Source of the DNA: Candidatus Methanimicrococcus labiotermitis
Lineage (GTDB): Archaea > Halobacteriota > Methanosarcinia > Methanosarcinales > Methanosarcinaceae
Assembly (NCBI GenBank): GCA_009784005.1
Contig: WRCE01000005.1
Coordinates: 1-64,000 of the forward strand
DNA: 64,000 nt
Reading direction: 5' to 3'
Each line of letters starts with the position of its first letter. Positions within the stretch are counted from its first letter, which is position 1. The notes beneath the pieces were generated by a model that was not told the origin of the DNA, searched no databases, and was given only the letters and a program-made list of their open reading frames with translations. This document shows positions 31,405-40,996 of this stretch, piece by piece. The position numbers were made by a program, and so were the translations under genes.

Positions 31405-32184
31405 TTATTTTTCACCCTGCAATTTTAAAATAAACGCCGAAACCGCGCGGCGAGGAAGTATTTTTTGCCCCGATGCCGCAATTTTGTATTTGAAACCGGG
31501 AACGGCGACGATTTTTCCGCTCATTGTTGCTTGATAGGAAAACAAAGCCACTTTTTTGGCTGAGGCTCTTTTGGCGGTATCAAACAATTTCCTTGCGCCG
31601 CTTCCCGCCGCTTCTTCAAATCCTGTTTTTGTCGGCCCCGGGCACACGGCCGTCACCGTAACGCCGCTTCCTTTCAATTCGGCCGCCAACGCTTCCGAGA
31701 AGGAAAGGACAAACGCTTTTGACGCGTAGTAAACGGACATAAACGGCCCCGGCGCAAAAGCCGCCATGGACGCCATATTCAAGATTTTCCCGTCTCCTTT
31801 TTGTATCATTTGAGGGAGGAATAATCTTGTCATTTGCATTAAAGCGAGAATATTGACCTGCACGATGTCAAACTGTTTCCACCAATCGGCATCCGCATAG
31901 CGCTTATAGTCGCCAAATCCTGCGTTGTTGACAAGAACGTCAACGGAAAGACCGGCTTTTCCGACTTCATTGAAAACATCCTGCGCCGCGTCTTTTTGAG
32001 ACAAATCTTTGATGATGACAAATGCCTTGATGCCGTATTTCGCTTCAAGTTTGTCTTTTAATGTTCCCAGTTTCTTTTCATTTCGTGCCGTGAGAATCAA
32101 ATCGTACCCGTTGCCCGCGAAGACTTTTGCCAATTCGCGGCCGATACCGCTTGAAGCGCCGGTAATCAATGCTGTCTTATTCAT
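31405..32184 (-). CDS. SDR family NAD(P)-dependent oxidoreductase
   Basis: MNKTALITGASSGIGRELAKVFAGNGYDLILTARN...LVNNAGFGDY...YYASKAFVLSFSEALA. Confidence 0.92.
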   Translation of the reverse strand: MNKTALITGASSGIGRELAKVFAGNGYDLILTARNEKKLGTLKDKLEAKYGIKAFVIIKDLSQKDAAQDVFNEVGKAGLSVDVLVNNAGFGDYKRYADADWWKQFDIVQVNILALMQMTRLFLPQMIQKGDGKILNMASMAAFAPGPFMSVYYASKAFVLSFSEALAAELKGSGVTVTAVCPGPTKTGFEEAAGSGARKLFDTAKRASAKKVALFSYQATMSGKIVAVPGFKYKIAASGQKILPRRAVSAFILKLQGEK

Positions 32185-32233
32185 ATTCAGTTCTCCTTTT
32201 GATCCTTCTTCTGCCTTTTTTTTCATTTTTCAT

Positions 32234-33175
32234 TCATTCTTCTTTTTGAAGTTCAAGCGCCAGTTTCCGAATGCTTTCGGCGATTTGCCATTCGCCCGTC
32301 CCCCAATGAACAATGATTCCCGTCTGTCCGTTTATTTTGACAATGTTGCCTGAATTTTCGGATTTGCAGCATCTTGTGATGAACGGTTTTTCGGGTTTTG
32401 TCAATTCCGATCGCATCGGGCACATTTCAAAAAACTCATATTTCAAATCGGGATACAGCGCCTCGGCAATCCTTTTGGACGTGTCGCAGCCGACGAGGCG
32501 CCACCCGTCTTCCTTTTCATCAATCCTGTCGGAATCAAGGAACTTCCCCTTTAATCCCGAGGAGCGGCAGGGATAGATGGTTTTATCCCCTTGGTAAACG
32601 GAGAGGTCCGCGATTTTTTCCGTGAACCGAATCTGAAGGTCGCCGAAAATATCAGCGCCATCCAGCCGTCTGACACAATCCGCCAGCCACGGCGGTTCCG
32701 GCGGGGTGACATCAATAACTTCAATTTCCGTTATTGCCGAAAGGTCGGGGTCTTTGACAAACGTCAGGTGGCGGTCAATGCCCGTGAAAATAACGGTTGT
32801 CGCCGGCCTCACATCTATCTCTTCCCTCTGTTCCCCTTTCTCTCTCGTCTCCCCTTTCTCTCTCGTCTCCCCTTTTTCTCTCTTCTCATTCTCTTCTTCT
32901 AACAATTTCGCCGCCGTTTGAATTAAAAGCGCCCGATTCTTGATATTCAGCGGTTTTTTGAAAAGGACTGTTTCCCAAGCGCCCGAAATCAATCGGGCAC
33001 TTTTCGTTTTCCGAATTAAGCCTGCCCCTTCGTGCTCGGTTTTATACAAATTGTAACCTTCGGCTGTCTTTTCGAGAATGTATTCCGATAAAAAGTAGAT
33101 TATTTTTCGTTCGTCGGGAGACGTTTTGCCTTCTTCCGTCCATCCGATTGTTTTGTATTCGTTTGGAAAAATCAT
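32234..33175 (-). CDS. Conserved hypothetical protein (archaeal), with in-frame EKGETR repeats
   Basis: Intact 313-aa ORF; family not firmly recognised. Confidence 0.6.
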   Translation of the reverse strand: MIFPNEYKTIGWTEEGKTSPDERKIIYFLSEYILEKTAEGYNLYKTEHEGAGLIRKTKSARLISGAWETVLFKKPLNIKNRALLIQTAAKLLEEENEKREKGETREKGETREKGEQREEIDVRPATTVIFTGIDRHLTFVKDPDLSAITEIEVIDVTPPEPPWLADCVRRLDGADIFGDLQIRFTEKIADLSVYQGDKTIYPCRSSGLKGKFLDSDRIDEKEDGWRLVGCDTSKRIAEALYPDLKYEFFEMCPMRSELTKPEKPFITRCCKSENSGNIVKINGQTGIIVHWGTGEWQIAESIRKLALELQKEE

Positions 33176-33205
33176 TTTTCTTCCCTTACCGCAGCGTTTG
33201 ATAGT

Positions 33206-33300
33206 GTTACTTCAATTTATGCCGACTAATTGTCATGTTATTGTTGACCTTAAAGACGTTCAATCCTTCTTTATACAGAATGCAAAAGAAAGCAATCCGG
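33206..33300 (-). pseudogene. Degenerate fragment of a DUF4013-type membrane protein gene
   Basis: Reverse-strand translation IAFFCILYKEGLNVFKVNNNMTISRHKLK* resembles VVYAYKEGFNVFKGNIIMTI in ORF 34590..35252. Confidence 0.6.
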
Positions 33301-33312
33301 CATGCATTTTAA

Positions 33313-33330
33313 GTGGTCGAATTCGACCAC
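33313..33330. other. Perfect 18-bp palindrome GTGGTCGAATTCGACCAC
   Basis: Direct reading. Confidence 0.95.
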
Positions 33331-33692
33331 GTTAATTTGATTGTAAAGTTGTTCCAAAGCGCCGAGAGATTCGAGCATTCGCTTGGTCTGTATCCTGTTT
33401 TTGATTACGCCGGCGGCTCGCGTGGCTTGCGCGTCTTCTGCTTTGCATTTGCCATGTCAGTCGGCGAAATAAATAATTTTTCTTTTCTTTCCGCAGCGTT
33501 TGATAGTTAACACAAATTCGGCGGATGTATAAAAAGATTACAGAAGTGTCTGACCTAAAAGAACGATGGAAAAAAGAATGAAGATAAGACTGAAAAATGA
33601 CTGAAAAATGACTGAAAAATGAACCCGGCAAACAGTTAAATTCTTCATCTCCCTCAAAATGGTATTATTACAATTTTGTACATAAAATGACA

Positions 33693-34304
33693 CTAAAGCG
33701 CTGTCCATGATAATAGAAATGAACACCATGCAAATTCTCGAAGATTGAGTACATATTTCTTGTGAATTGAACTATAAAAGATATATCCAAAAAAGATCAT
33801 CGGAATGCCCAGCATAAGATGAAGAATCCCTAACTCAATTATATTAATAAGCATTAAAGCCGCAAAAGAAACAACCGTCGCGGTCATTAAAAATAAAGTA
33901 ACCTTATTGATGTCTTTTTCCTTATTTTGAAGTAAGGTTGCATATGAATAAAATAACAATGTAAACGGAAGTATGTAATAATAATAAAAGATTGTTTGGA
34001 CCATACCCCACGAATCTTGAAGTATTGCAAAAATGTGAAATAAAATATTAACACAGCTTGCTGCAAAGCCGACACCGTAAAGAAAAACATTCAATCCAAA
34101 ATTAAATTTTTTCTGCAGAACTGAATAGAGAATAATATGGAAAATAAGCCCTGCGATACACAAAATTATCGGTATCTGCCGAGAGGTGAATACCCCATCT
34201 AACGCTTCTAATACAGAATTTTTCATTCCCAATAGGAGGAGAAATGATAAAATAAAACATTCTATCAAAGGAATTACGTGTCGTTTCTTTGATATTTGGA
34301 TCAT
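33693..34304 (-). CDS. Hypothetical integral membrane protein (about 6 TM), AT-rich gene
   Basis: Intact ORF with repeated hydrophobic segments. Confidence 0.6.
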   Translation of the reverse strand: MIQISKKRHVIPLIECFILSFLLLLGMKNSVLEALDGVFTSRQIPIILCIAGLIFHIILYSVLQKKFNFGLNVFLYGVGFAASCVNILFHIFAILQDSWGMVQTIFYYYYILPFTLLFYSYATLLQNKEKDINKVTLFLMTATVVSFAALMLINIIELGILHLMLGIPMIFFGYIFYSSIHKKYVLNLREFAWCSFLLSWTAL

Positions 34305-34442
34305 ATTATCATCTCCTATTTTCTAACGAAATAAAGACCATTATCAAACGATTAATATAATCGCCTTCGTCATGATATAAAAAATATAGCCACCTCACAT
34401 TAAAGGACCGCATTTGAAAATATGCTGAATAATAGACCAAGA

Positions 34443-34491
34443 AAGTGCATAAACTTCATGACTGCTAATGAAGTCATGAAATTATGCACTT
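34443..34491. other. Long near-perfect hairpin (10-bp + 9-bp stems)
   Basis: AAGTGCATAA-ac-TTCATGACT-gctaatga-AGTCATGAA-a-TTATGCACTT. Confidence 0.9.
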
Positions 34492-34511
34492 CTTGATAGA
34501 AGATAAGAAAT

Positions 34512-34573
34512 AAAAATGTAATTTTTCAGAGCCTGAGCGGGCTCTGAATTGCTTTTTCATATATTACATTTTT
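34512..34573 (-). terminator. Nested hairpin downstream of DUF4013 gene (AAAAATGTAAT/ATTACATTTTT outer, CAGAGCC/GGCTCTG inner)
   Basis: Direct reading; sits just 3' of ORF 34590..35252 on its strand. Confidence 0.6.
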
Positions 34574-34589
34574 AACATTTTTTAATATT

Positions 34590-35252
34590 TCAGTCAAAGT
34601 GCGCATCGTCTCTGAGGTCCGGTTTAAGGGTCTTCAAAACATGAACCGTCAGGAGACCGCCCAAAATGGAGCCGAGGATAGGGATGATTGAAAGGAGGTA
34701 GACAACAATGATTGTGATAATTGTCATAATTATGTTGCCCTTAAAGACATTGAATCCTTCTTTGTATGCATAAACGACATTCTCGGACGGGGTCATCACG
34801 TAAATATACAGTGCAAAGAATAAAACCGGTATCAAAGCGATACCCAGAATGAAACAAAGCACGAAAAGGAACATGAGGAAGAGGAAAGAGAGGGTGCCGG
34901 AAATGGTTGCCAATAATCCTGCAAAGATGATGACGAAGATTGATAAGACAAAGATAATCGCGAGAGGGATAATGAAATACATCCAGCTTCGGATGAACAT
35001 GCTGACGGATTTTAAGGCGATGAAAATATCTCCGATTTCGACTTTTTCGCCGCGTATGCCTCTAATCGTCATGTAAGCAAAGCCGTAGCCTAACGGCGCG
35101 ACCAAGACTATCGGGATAAGCAGGAAAGAAAAAAATGCTGCGATGAACAAAATCACGAGACCGACGATGAAAGGAACAGCGTTGCCCACAAAGACGTCCC
35201 AACTCTTTTTGAGACCGTCTGTAATAATATTAAAATCAATATTTGTACTCAT
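34590..35252 (-). CDS. DUF4013 domain-containing membrane protein (copy 1)
   Basis: DGLKKSWDVFVGNAVPFIVGLVILFIAAF...AYMTIRGIRGEKVEIGDIFIALKSVSMFIRSWMYF; paralogous to 35463..36053. Confidence 0.8.
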   Translation of the reverse strand: MSTNIDFNIITDGLKKSWDVFVGNAVPFIVGLVILFIAAFFSFLLIPIVLVAPLGYGFAYMTIRGIRGEKVEIGDIFIALKSVSMFIRSWMYFIIPLAIIFVLSIFVIIFAGLLATISGTLSFLFLMFLFVLCFILGIALIPVLFFALYIYVMTPSENVVYAYKEGFNVFKGNIIMTIITIIVVYLLSIIPILGSILGGLLTVHVLKTLKPDLRDDAHFD

Positions 35253-35382
35253 TTGAATAACTCCTTAATGTTTTCGTTTTTTCGTAATGTTTATATATTA
35301 GTCGAATATATATTATATAAAACAATATTTATATTATTTTCTTTGCAATGCTTTGCATATTTTACCAATTTTTTCAAAAAAA

Positions 35383-35412
35383 AATCAGAGTCCGAAAAGG
35401 ACTCCGAATCGG
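35383..35412 (-). terminator. Terminator-like hairpin GAGTCC(TTTTC)GGACTC followed by T-run on the minus strand
   Basis: Minus strand reads ggagtccttttcggactctgattttttttt, downstream of ORF 35463..36053. Confidence 0.7.
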
Positions 35413-35462
35413 TTTTTCATATTTAATTTTCAGTCAAATTGCTTTTGCTTTTCGTCTCAAAT

Positions 35463-36053
35463 TCACGCTTTGAGTGTCTTCAAGACAGTGGCTGTGAAGA
35501 CCATTGCGATCGGGAAGGTAATAAAGATACCGATACCCAAGAGGATGAAACCGATGATACAAAGGACAGCGTAAACAATGTATGTGAGAATCGTCATGAG
35601 AAGATTATTCTTCAAAACATTGAAACTTTCTTTGAATGCGCTGATTGCACCCACATCTGAGGACACATAGATGTATATCGAGAAGAATGCAACAAGGCCC
35701 CAAATGATGCTCAAAAGTGAAGCGATAATGGCAAGTACCCAGTGAATGCTACCCAAAATGCTTGAGATAATTGAGATGATGATGATGATGATTATGTAAA
35801 TAATCCAGTAAATCCAGCTTCTGATAAATGCGCTGACGGATTTAAAGCCGATGAAAATATCACCGATTGAAACTTTTTCGCCGCTTGCGCCTTTAACAGC
35901 CATGCTGTAAAGACCGTAGAACAGCGGGGCCATTGGGATAATAAAAATCGAACCGACAATCGTAATCAATAAGCCAACGATGAAAGCGACGGCGTTATTT
36001 TTAAATGCATCCCAGCCGTTCTTGAGAGCGGCGGAAATAATAGCAAAATCCAT
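35463..36053 (-). CDS. DUF4013 domain-containing membrane protein (copy 2)
   Basis: AALKNGWDAFKNNAVAFIVGLLITIVG...MAVKGASGEKVSIGDIFIGFKSVSAFIRSWIYW; paralog of copy 1. Confidence 0.8.
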   Translation of the reverse strand: MDFAIISAALKNGWDAFKNNAVAFIVGLLITIVGSIFIIPMAPLFYGLYSMAVKGASGEKVSIGDIFIGFKSVSAFIRSWIYWIIYIIIIIIISIISSILGSIHWVLAIIASLLSIIWGLVAFFSIYIYVSSDVGAISAFKESFNVLKNNLLMTILTYIVYAVLCIIGFILLGIGIFITFPIAMVFTATVLKTLKA

Positions 36054-36506
36054 AATTATAACTCCTAATATTTTACAAATATTACTTACAATAATTTAGT
36101 TTACAATTATTACATTTTTTAATGAACAGGCAATAAAGAAAATAAACAGCGATAAACGCTAACAAAATATTGCCCGGATTCATGATGCTTTGAACGCTTT
36201 CTAAATTATGTTGAGACATAAATTATGAGTTTCGCGGCACACATGATGAATGAAAACGGCTACAAATACGTCTTCATCTCCTATAATAATATCATTCTCG
36301 TTATATATAAGTTTGGTACGGCTTTTCAAAACGCAGCCTTTAATTGAATTTTTCAAAAAAGATAAAAATTTGACGGGCTTACCGGTCGAACGAGTTTGTT
36401 CAAACGGATTTTGAAGATTTTCAATTGAGCGACAATGATTTACAATGATTTACAAAGATTTTCAATTGAGATTCAATGATTTACAAAGATTACAATGATT
36501 TTCAAA

Positions 36507-36560
36507 CGGCAGGGTTTCAAACGGCAGGGTTTCAAACGGCAGGGTTTCAAACGGCATTAT
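36507..36560. repeat. Tandem repeat, 15-bp unit ggcagggtttcaaac, about 4 copies
   Basis: Direct reading. Confidence 0.92.
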
Positions 36561-36578
36561 TCTCAACCGTCTTAGTTT

Positions 36579-37925
36579 TCAACCGTCTTTATTTTCAACC
36601 GTTCTTTGCTTTATGTTTTCCCAAACGCCTGTCAATTGACCGCCGAGCGCCAACTTCCCGAGCTTCTTTGAAATGTCGGGGTGAACTTTGGCGGGAACGG
36701 AATGCTCATAAGGCGTGGACGGCAGAGGCGTTAAATAATGCGCGTGCACCTTGCCGCCGTTTCGGCACAGCCAATCAATCATTTCGAGGGTTTTTTCCTG
36801 GTCGGTTATTGTTTCACTCGGGAAACCGATGATGAAGTCCACGATTGGCGTTATGCCGGCGCCGAGGCAAACTTCGGCGGCGTTATACACATCTTCGGCG
36901 GAATGGCCGCGGCCGATTTCGTTTAAAACGGTATCGCTTCCCGATTGAGCGCCGATGCTGAGAGAATCGTTGGCGCAATATTTGACGACCAAATCAATCA
37001 TGTCTTCCGTTGCGAATTCGGGGCGGACTTCTGAGGGAAATGTGCCGAAAAAAATCCGCTTGCCGCCGAGGTTTGAGAGGCTTGAGAGCAGGTCTTTGAC
37101 TTTCTCGGGTTTTTGCGTCACGCCGTTGCCGCCGTATGCAAACGCGTTGGAAGAAAGGAAACGCAGGTCATCGTAATAAGCGGCGTACTTCACGATTTCA
37201 GAAACGCTTCTGTGGCGCATTTTGTAGCCGAACATCTGAGGCGTTTGACAAAATTTACATCGGTGAGGGCAGCCGCGAGAGATTTCAAGCGGGCGCCAGA
37301 TGCTGTTCGGCGAAAAGCAAGGGAATTTATCCAATTCAACAGCGGGACCTGGGGGCGTTATGACAATTCCGCCGACGTTGTTTTTGAACGCGATGCCGGC
37401 GATTTCTTCAAAACCGGTCTTTCGGTCAATTCCTTTTCGTTCGTTTTCCAAAATACGAGAAACCATTTTGGGAAGCGTTTCTTCGCCTTCGCCGATAACG
37501 ACGGCGTCAAAATATTCCAGCGTTTTTGCGGCCGCGCCCGACGGATGAGGGCCGCCGGCAATGAAGAACGAATTCAAACGGTCGGCGCGGGCTTGGCAGA
37601 TTTCTTCAAAAATGTCTTCCTTTTGGTTTGTAAAGAAACTGTAAATCATAATACCGTTTTCCGGCTTTTTAGAAAACGTGGCGCCGGGAAGCGCAGGAAC
37701 AAGCGCGGAATAACTGTAAGCATTCTTTTTATTATAGCGAAAATAAACAGGAAGGGCGGCAGGGAGAGCATCAGGAAAACCGGCAGAAAGGTTGACAGAA
37801 TGGTTGGCAGAATGGTTGGCAGAATGGTTGGCAGAAAGAACGGCAGGAAGGCCGGCTGAGTCGTCCTGAGAGGAATCTGCCGGCGAATTATTTACAGTCC
37901 CGTCTTTCGACTTCCTTTCACTCAT
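36579..37925 (-). CDS. Radical SAM protein with B12-binding-type N-terminal domain (MJ1487/TIGR04013-like)
   Basis: VVIGEGEETLPKMVSRIL, LEISRGCPHRCKFCQTPQMFGYKMRHRSVSEIVKYAAYY, SIGAQSGSDTVLNEIGRGHS; N-terminal SANHSANHS repeats. Confidence 0.85.
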   Translation of the reverse strand: MSERKSKDGTVNNSPADSSQDDSAGLPAVLSANHSANHSANHSVNLSAGFPDALPAALPVYFRYNKKNAYSYSALVPALPGATFSKKPENGIMIYSFFTNQKEDIFEEICQARADRLNSFFIAGGPHPSGAAAKTLEYFDAVVIGEGEETLPKMVSRILENERKGIDRKTGFEEIAGIAFKNNVGGIVITPPGPAVELDKFPCFSPNSIWRPLEISRGCPHRCKFCQTPQMFGYKMRHRSVSEIVKYAAYYDDLRFLSSNAFAYGGNGVTQKPEKVKDLLSSLSNLGGKRIFFGTFPSEVRPEFATEDMIDLVVKYCANDSLSIGAQSGSDTVLNEIGRGHSAEDVYNAAEVCLGAGITPIVDFIIGFPSETITDQEKTLEMIDWLCRNGGKVHAHYLTPLPSTPYEHSVPAKVHPDISKKLGKLALGGQLTGVWENIKQRTVENKDG

Positions 37926-37944
37926 GTTTGATAAACCGTTCGTT

Positions 37945-38349
37945 TTACAAAATTTCTATGTACCCTTCGGCGCTGTTGACGATGACTTCATCCCCGTCTT
38001 TTAAAACGGTGTATGGGTCAATTTCCAATTTATCAATCAACGGAATTTCGGAAATGATTGCGCCGACGGCGACGATGGGTTCGCATTCCAAATTAATAAT
38101 GGCTGCGGGGGCTTTTCCGTTCTTTTTCAAACTGTAAATGACATAAGAGCCAACGGTAGAACCTTTTCCCTGCGGAAAGACCAAGACGGTACCTTGGACG
38201 GATTGGCCGAACAGTTCATGCGCCGGGTCAACGACTTTTCCCGTCTCCGGTTCAATGTTGCCTAAAAACGAAATCGGGTCTTTTGTCATCAACGCTTTTC
38301 CCGACGCTTTGCCGCGGGCGATTGTTCGCCCTTTAATGATGATTCCCAT
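37945..38349 (-). CDS. Aconitase-X swivel domain (DUF126) protein, likely phosphomevalonate dehydratase small subunit
   Basis: MGIIIKGRTIARGKASGKALMTKDPISFLGNIEPETGKVVDPAHELFGQSVQGTVLVFPQGKGSTVGSYVIYSLKKNGKAPAAIINLECEPI; start at 38349 overlaps stop of the large subunit (TAATG). Confidence 0.88.
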   Translation of the reverse strand: MGIIIKGRTIARGKASGKALMTKDPISFLGNIEPETGKVVDPAHELFGQSVQGTVLVFPQGKGSTVGSYVIYSLKKNGKAPAAIINLECEPIVAVGAIISEIPLIDKLEIDPYTVLKDGDEVIVNSAEGYIEIL

Positions 38350-39617
38350 TAAATCTCCCCCGTCGCGTCTTTGACGCACTTTTCGACGGTCCCGTATGTG
38401 GCTTTCAGGCCGCACATGCTTGGAACGTAGGCGAAAGCTTTGCCGGAGTTGACCAACATGCTCTTGTATGAATTCGCGGCGGGCGACACGACCATGCATG
38501 TGTCGCAAACGACTTTCGCGCCGCTTTTTTCGATGCGGTTCACAGTCGTTTTGTTTTGCTCCGCCACTTCTCTGGCAGTGAATATCCAAAATTCTTTCAC
38601 AACGGTTTTGCCTTCCAAAAGAGAAGCGATCTGTTCCAGCTCTTCTTTTGAGCAGTGTGGGCACCCGATGGTGACAATATCATTCGGCGATCTTGTCGCT
38701 CCTGCCACCCCTGTCGCTCCCGGCGCTCCTGCCGCCACCGATGCTCCTGCCGCTCCCTGCGCCCCTGTCGCCCCTGTTCCGCCGGCGGATTCGTAAACCG
38801 CATTGATGTCCTTTTGGTCAATCACAACGCTTTCCGGCGGCTTTTCGTAAACGAATTCTTTGTCCTTCGTCTCGGGCGTGACGCCGTCAACGTGGTAAAG
38901 AGCAACGGCGCCTGATGCCGCCATTGCCGCGCCGAGCATTTTCATTTCATTATGCGTCGGCACGGATTTCAGTTTAAAAAGAGGGATTTTATTGCCGACC
39001 ATCTTACCGGCGACGAAACCGAGCGCGCCGTAATCGGAGCCTGACGTTTCAAAATCCACAATGATTTCATAACTCGGCTTTCTGTTTTCGGTTTTATGGT
39101 AGCCGTAATCGGGCGTCTTACCCAGAAGCGCCGCCGCCAGCGCGGACGGGCCGCCTTCACGGTTGGTGCGCGCGCCGAGAACGGAGTTTGAAAAAGAAAT
39201 AGCGGATGACTCGCCCCAAGCCAAATGGTCTTTGTATTGAACGTCAAAACCGCTGAGATAATAAGGCGTACAAGTGCATTTCGGGTCGATGCCGAGGCGA
39301 CCGAACGCCTTAATGATTTCGATTTGCTTGGCGGCGAATGCCGGGTCGATGCCGAGGCGTTCCCAATTATTCATGTCCATGCCGGCCGGATTTAAAACAG
39401 TCGGCACCTTCACCGTACTATTCAAATCGGAAATCCATTCAATGCCGGCGTCGCCGATGGTTTTATATGACACGCCCGACACCTGAGCGCTCTTAATCGG
39501 AATGAGCGCGTCAGCGCCGTAAATATCGCCGAGCGCAACTAAAATTTCAATCATTTTGCGAAGCGTTTCGCCGTCCTCGCCGCGAAGGGTTCTTTCTTCT
39601 TCCTTTGTCAGATACAT
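38349..39617 (-). CDS. Aconitase-X catalytic domain (DUF521) protein, likely phosphomevalonate dehydratase large subunit
   Basis: YLTKEEERTLRGEDGETLRKMIEILVALGDIYGADALIPIKSAQVSGVSYKTIGDAGIEWI...GESSAISFSNSVLGARTNREGGPSAL; CSK/Cys motifs at the C-terminus; G/A-rich insertion. Confidence 0.9.
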   Translation of the reverse strand: MYLTKEEERTLRGEDGETLRKMIEILVALGDIYGADALIPIKSAQVSGVSYKTIGDAGIEWISDLNSTVKVPTVLNPAGMDMNNWERLGIDPAFAAKQIEIIKAFGRLGIDPKCTCTPYYLSGFDVQYKDHLAWGESSAISFSNSVLGARTNREGGPSALAAALLGKTPDYGYHKTENRKPSYEIIVDFETSGSDYGALGFVAGKMVGNKIPLFKLKSVPTHNEMKMLGAAMAASGAVALYHVDGVTPETKDKEFVYEKPPESVVIDQKDINAVYESAGGTGATGAQGAAGASVAAGAPGATGVAGATRSPNDIVTIGCPHCSKEELEQIASLLEGKTVVKEFWIFTAREVAEQNKTTVNRIEKSGAKVVCDTCMVVSPAANSYKSMLVNSGKAFAYVPSMCGLKATYGTVEKCVKDATGEI

Positions 39618-39712
39618 GTTGCCGCCTCATTTACAGTTAAATTTCCGTTGCCGTCCCATTCCAATCAATTGCCGTCTGCCGTTTCATTTCGTCTGCCGTC
39701 TCATCAGGCAAT

Positions 39713-40996
39713 TCACTTTTTCAACGCGGGAAACTTCGCGCGCTCGAAGTCTTCTTTGTTGGCCAACACTTTTGTCGCGTCCACGCCGACTTTTGTTGTC
39801 GTGCCGTCGGGCGCGCCGCGCGGGTCAAGCGAACTGCCGCGGGCGTTTGGCACAATCACGATGTCCATGTCGCCTTTCACGCGCGTCGCGATTGCGAATT
39901 CGACGTCGTCGGGATTGAAAATGTCTATGTCTTCGTCAACGACCACGACGTGCTTCAAACTGGTGTGAGCGGCAAACGCGGCCATAATCGCGTTTTTGGC
40001 ATCGCCTTCCGTCTGCTTTTTGATTTGAACGATCGCGTGCAAGTAGCAGCAGCCGCCTTCGGTGAGAACCACGTTGGAAACGGTTGTCACTTCGCTGACG
40101 GCTTTGTAAATTTTCGGCTCATACGGCACGCCCATCATCAAAAGATGTTCGGCGCCGGCAGGCAGGATGCCGTGATAAATCGGGTCTTTGCGGCAGTAGA
40201 TTTTTGTGATTTTAATAACGGGCTCGGGGCGAATGTGGTCGTATGTGCCGGTGATGTCCACAAACGGCCCTTCCATGACGCGTTCTTTGGGGTCGATGTA
40301 CCCTTCAAGCACATATTCCGCGTGCGGGACTTTGACGCCGTTGTCGCATTCAAAAAGCTCAACGGGCGCGCCGCGAAGGGCTGCCGCGTATTCAAATTCC
40401 TTGGACAGCGGAACGCGGGTGGAGGTCGCGTATGTGATGATCGGGTCCGCGCCGATGACGATTGCGACCGGAAGTTTCTCTCCCGCTTCGGCGGCTTGTT
40501 TGTGAAGCACAAAAGTGTGACGCGGCGGCACCAAGCGGGCGGCCAGTGTATTTTTATCAATGACCATCAATCTGTGAATAGATGCATTCTTCTCGCCGCC
40601 GAATTCGGAAACAACAATGCCTGCCGTAATGTATCCTTCGCCGCCGTCTTTTTCAAAGTGCTTCATGATGGGGAGTTTGAACAAATCCACATCCTTCTCG
40701 GCGATAACGACTTCTTTTGTCGGCGACTCTTTGACAACCACGACATCGCCGTCGGGCACGATGTCTGCCAAACGTTTGATAATGTCTTCTTTGGGGACGC
40801 CAAGCATGGCGCCGAGTTCTTCTCTGGTGCCGAGCAAATTCATAATGGCTTTGGAACCGTCAACATCGCTGAAAAAAATCGGTCCTTTTGTTTCATGCGC
40901 CATGACCGGCGCTTCGTAATTCTTGGAAACGGGCATTTCGACTTCGGTAAGCCGGCCGTTTTTCTTCAGTTCGTCAATAAAATCGCGGAAACTCAT
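39713..40996 (-). CDS. UbiD family decarboxylase, likely anhydromevalonate phosphate decarboxylase
   Basis: MSFRDFIDELKKNGRLTEVEMPVSKNYEAPVMAHETKGPIFFSDVDG...GEGYITAGIVVSEFGGEKNASIHRLMVIDKNTLAARLVPPRHTFVLHKQA...VDEDIDIFNPDDVEFAIATR; adjacent to AcnX subunits. Confidence 0.9.
   Translation of the reverse strand: MSFRDFIDELKKNGRLTEVEMPVSKNYEAPVMAHETKGPIFFSDVDGSKAIMNLLGTREELGAMLGVPKEDIIKRLADIVPDGDVVVVKESPTKEVVIAEKDVDLFKLPIMKHFEKDGGEGYITAGIVVSEFGGEKNASIHRLMVIDKNTLAARLVPPRHTFVLHKQAAEAGEKLPVAIVIGADPIITYATSTRVPLSKEFEYAAALRGAPVELFECDNGVKVPHAEYVLEGYIDPKERVMEGPFVDITGTYDHIRPEPVIKITKIYCRKDPIYHGILPAGAEHLLMMGVPYEPKIYKAVSEVTTVSNVVLTEGGCCYLHAIVQIKKQTEGDAKNAIMAAFAAHTSLKHVVVVDEDIDIFNPDDVEFAIATRVKGDMDIVIVPNARGSSLDPRGAPDGTTTKVGVDATKVLANKEDFERAKFPALKK

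Noticed and set aside
37113-37859. 248-aa + strand ORF
   Set aside because: Antisense to the radical SAM gene, Arg-rich shadow ORF.
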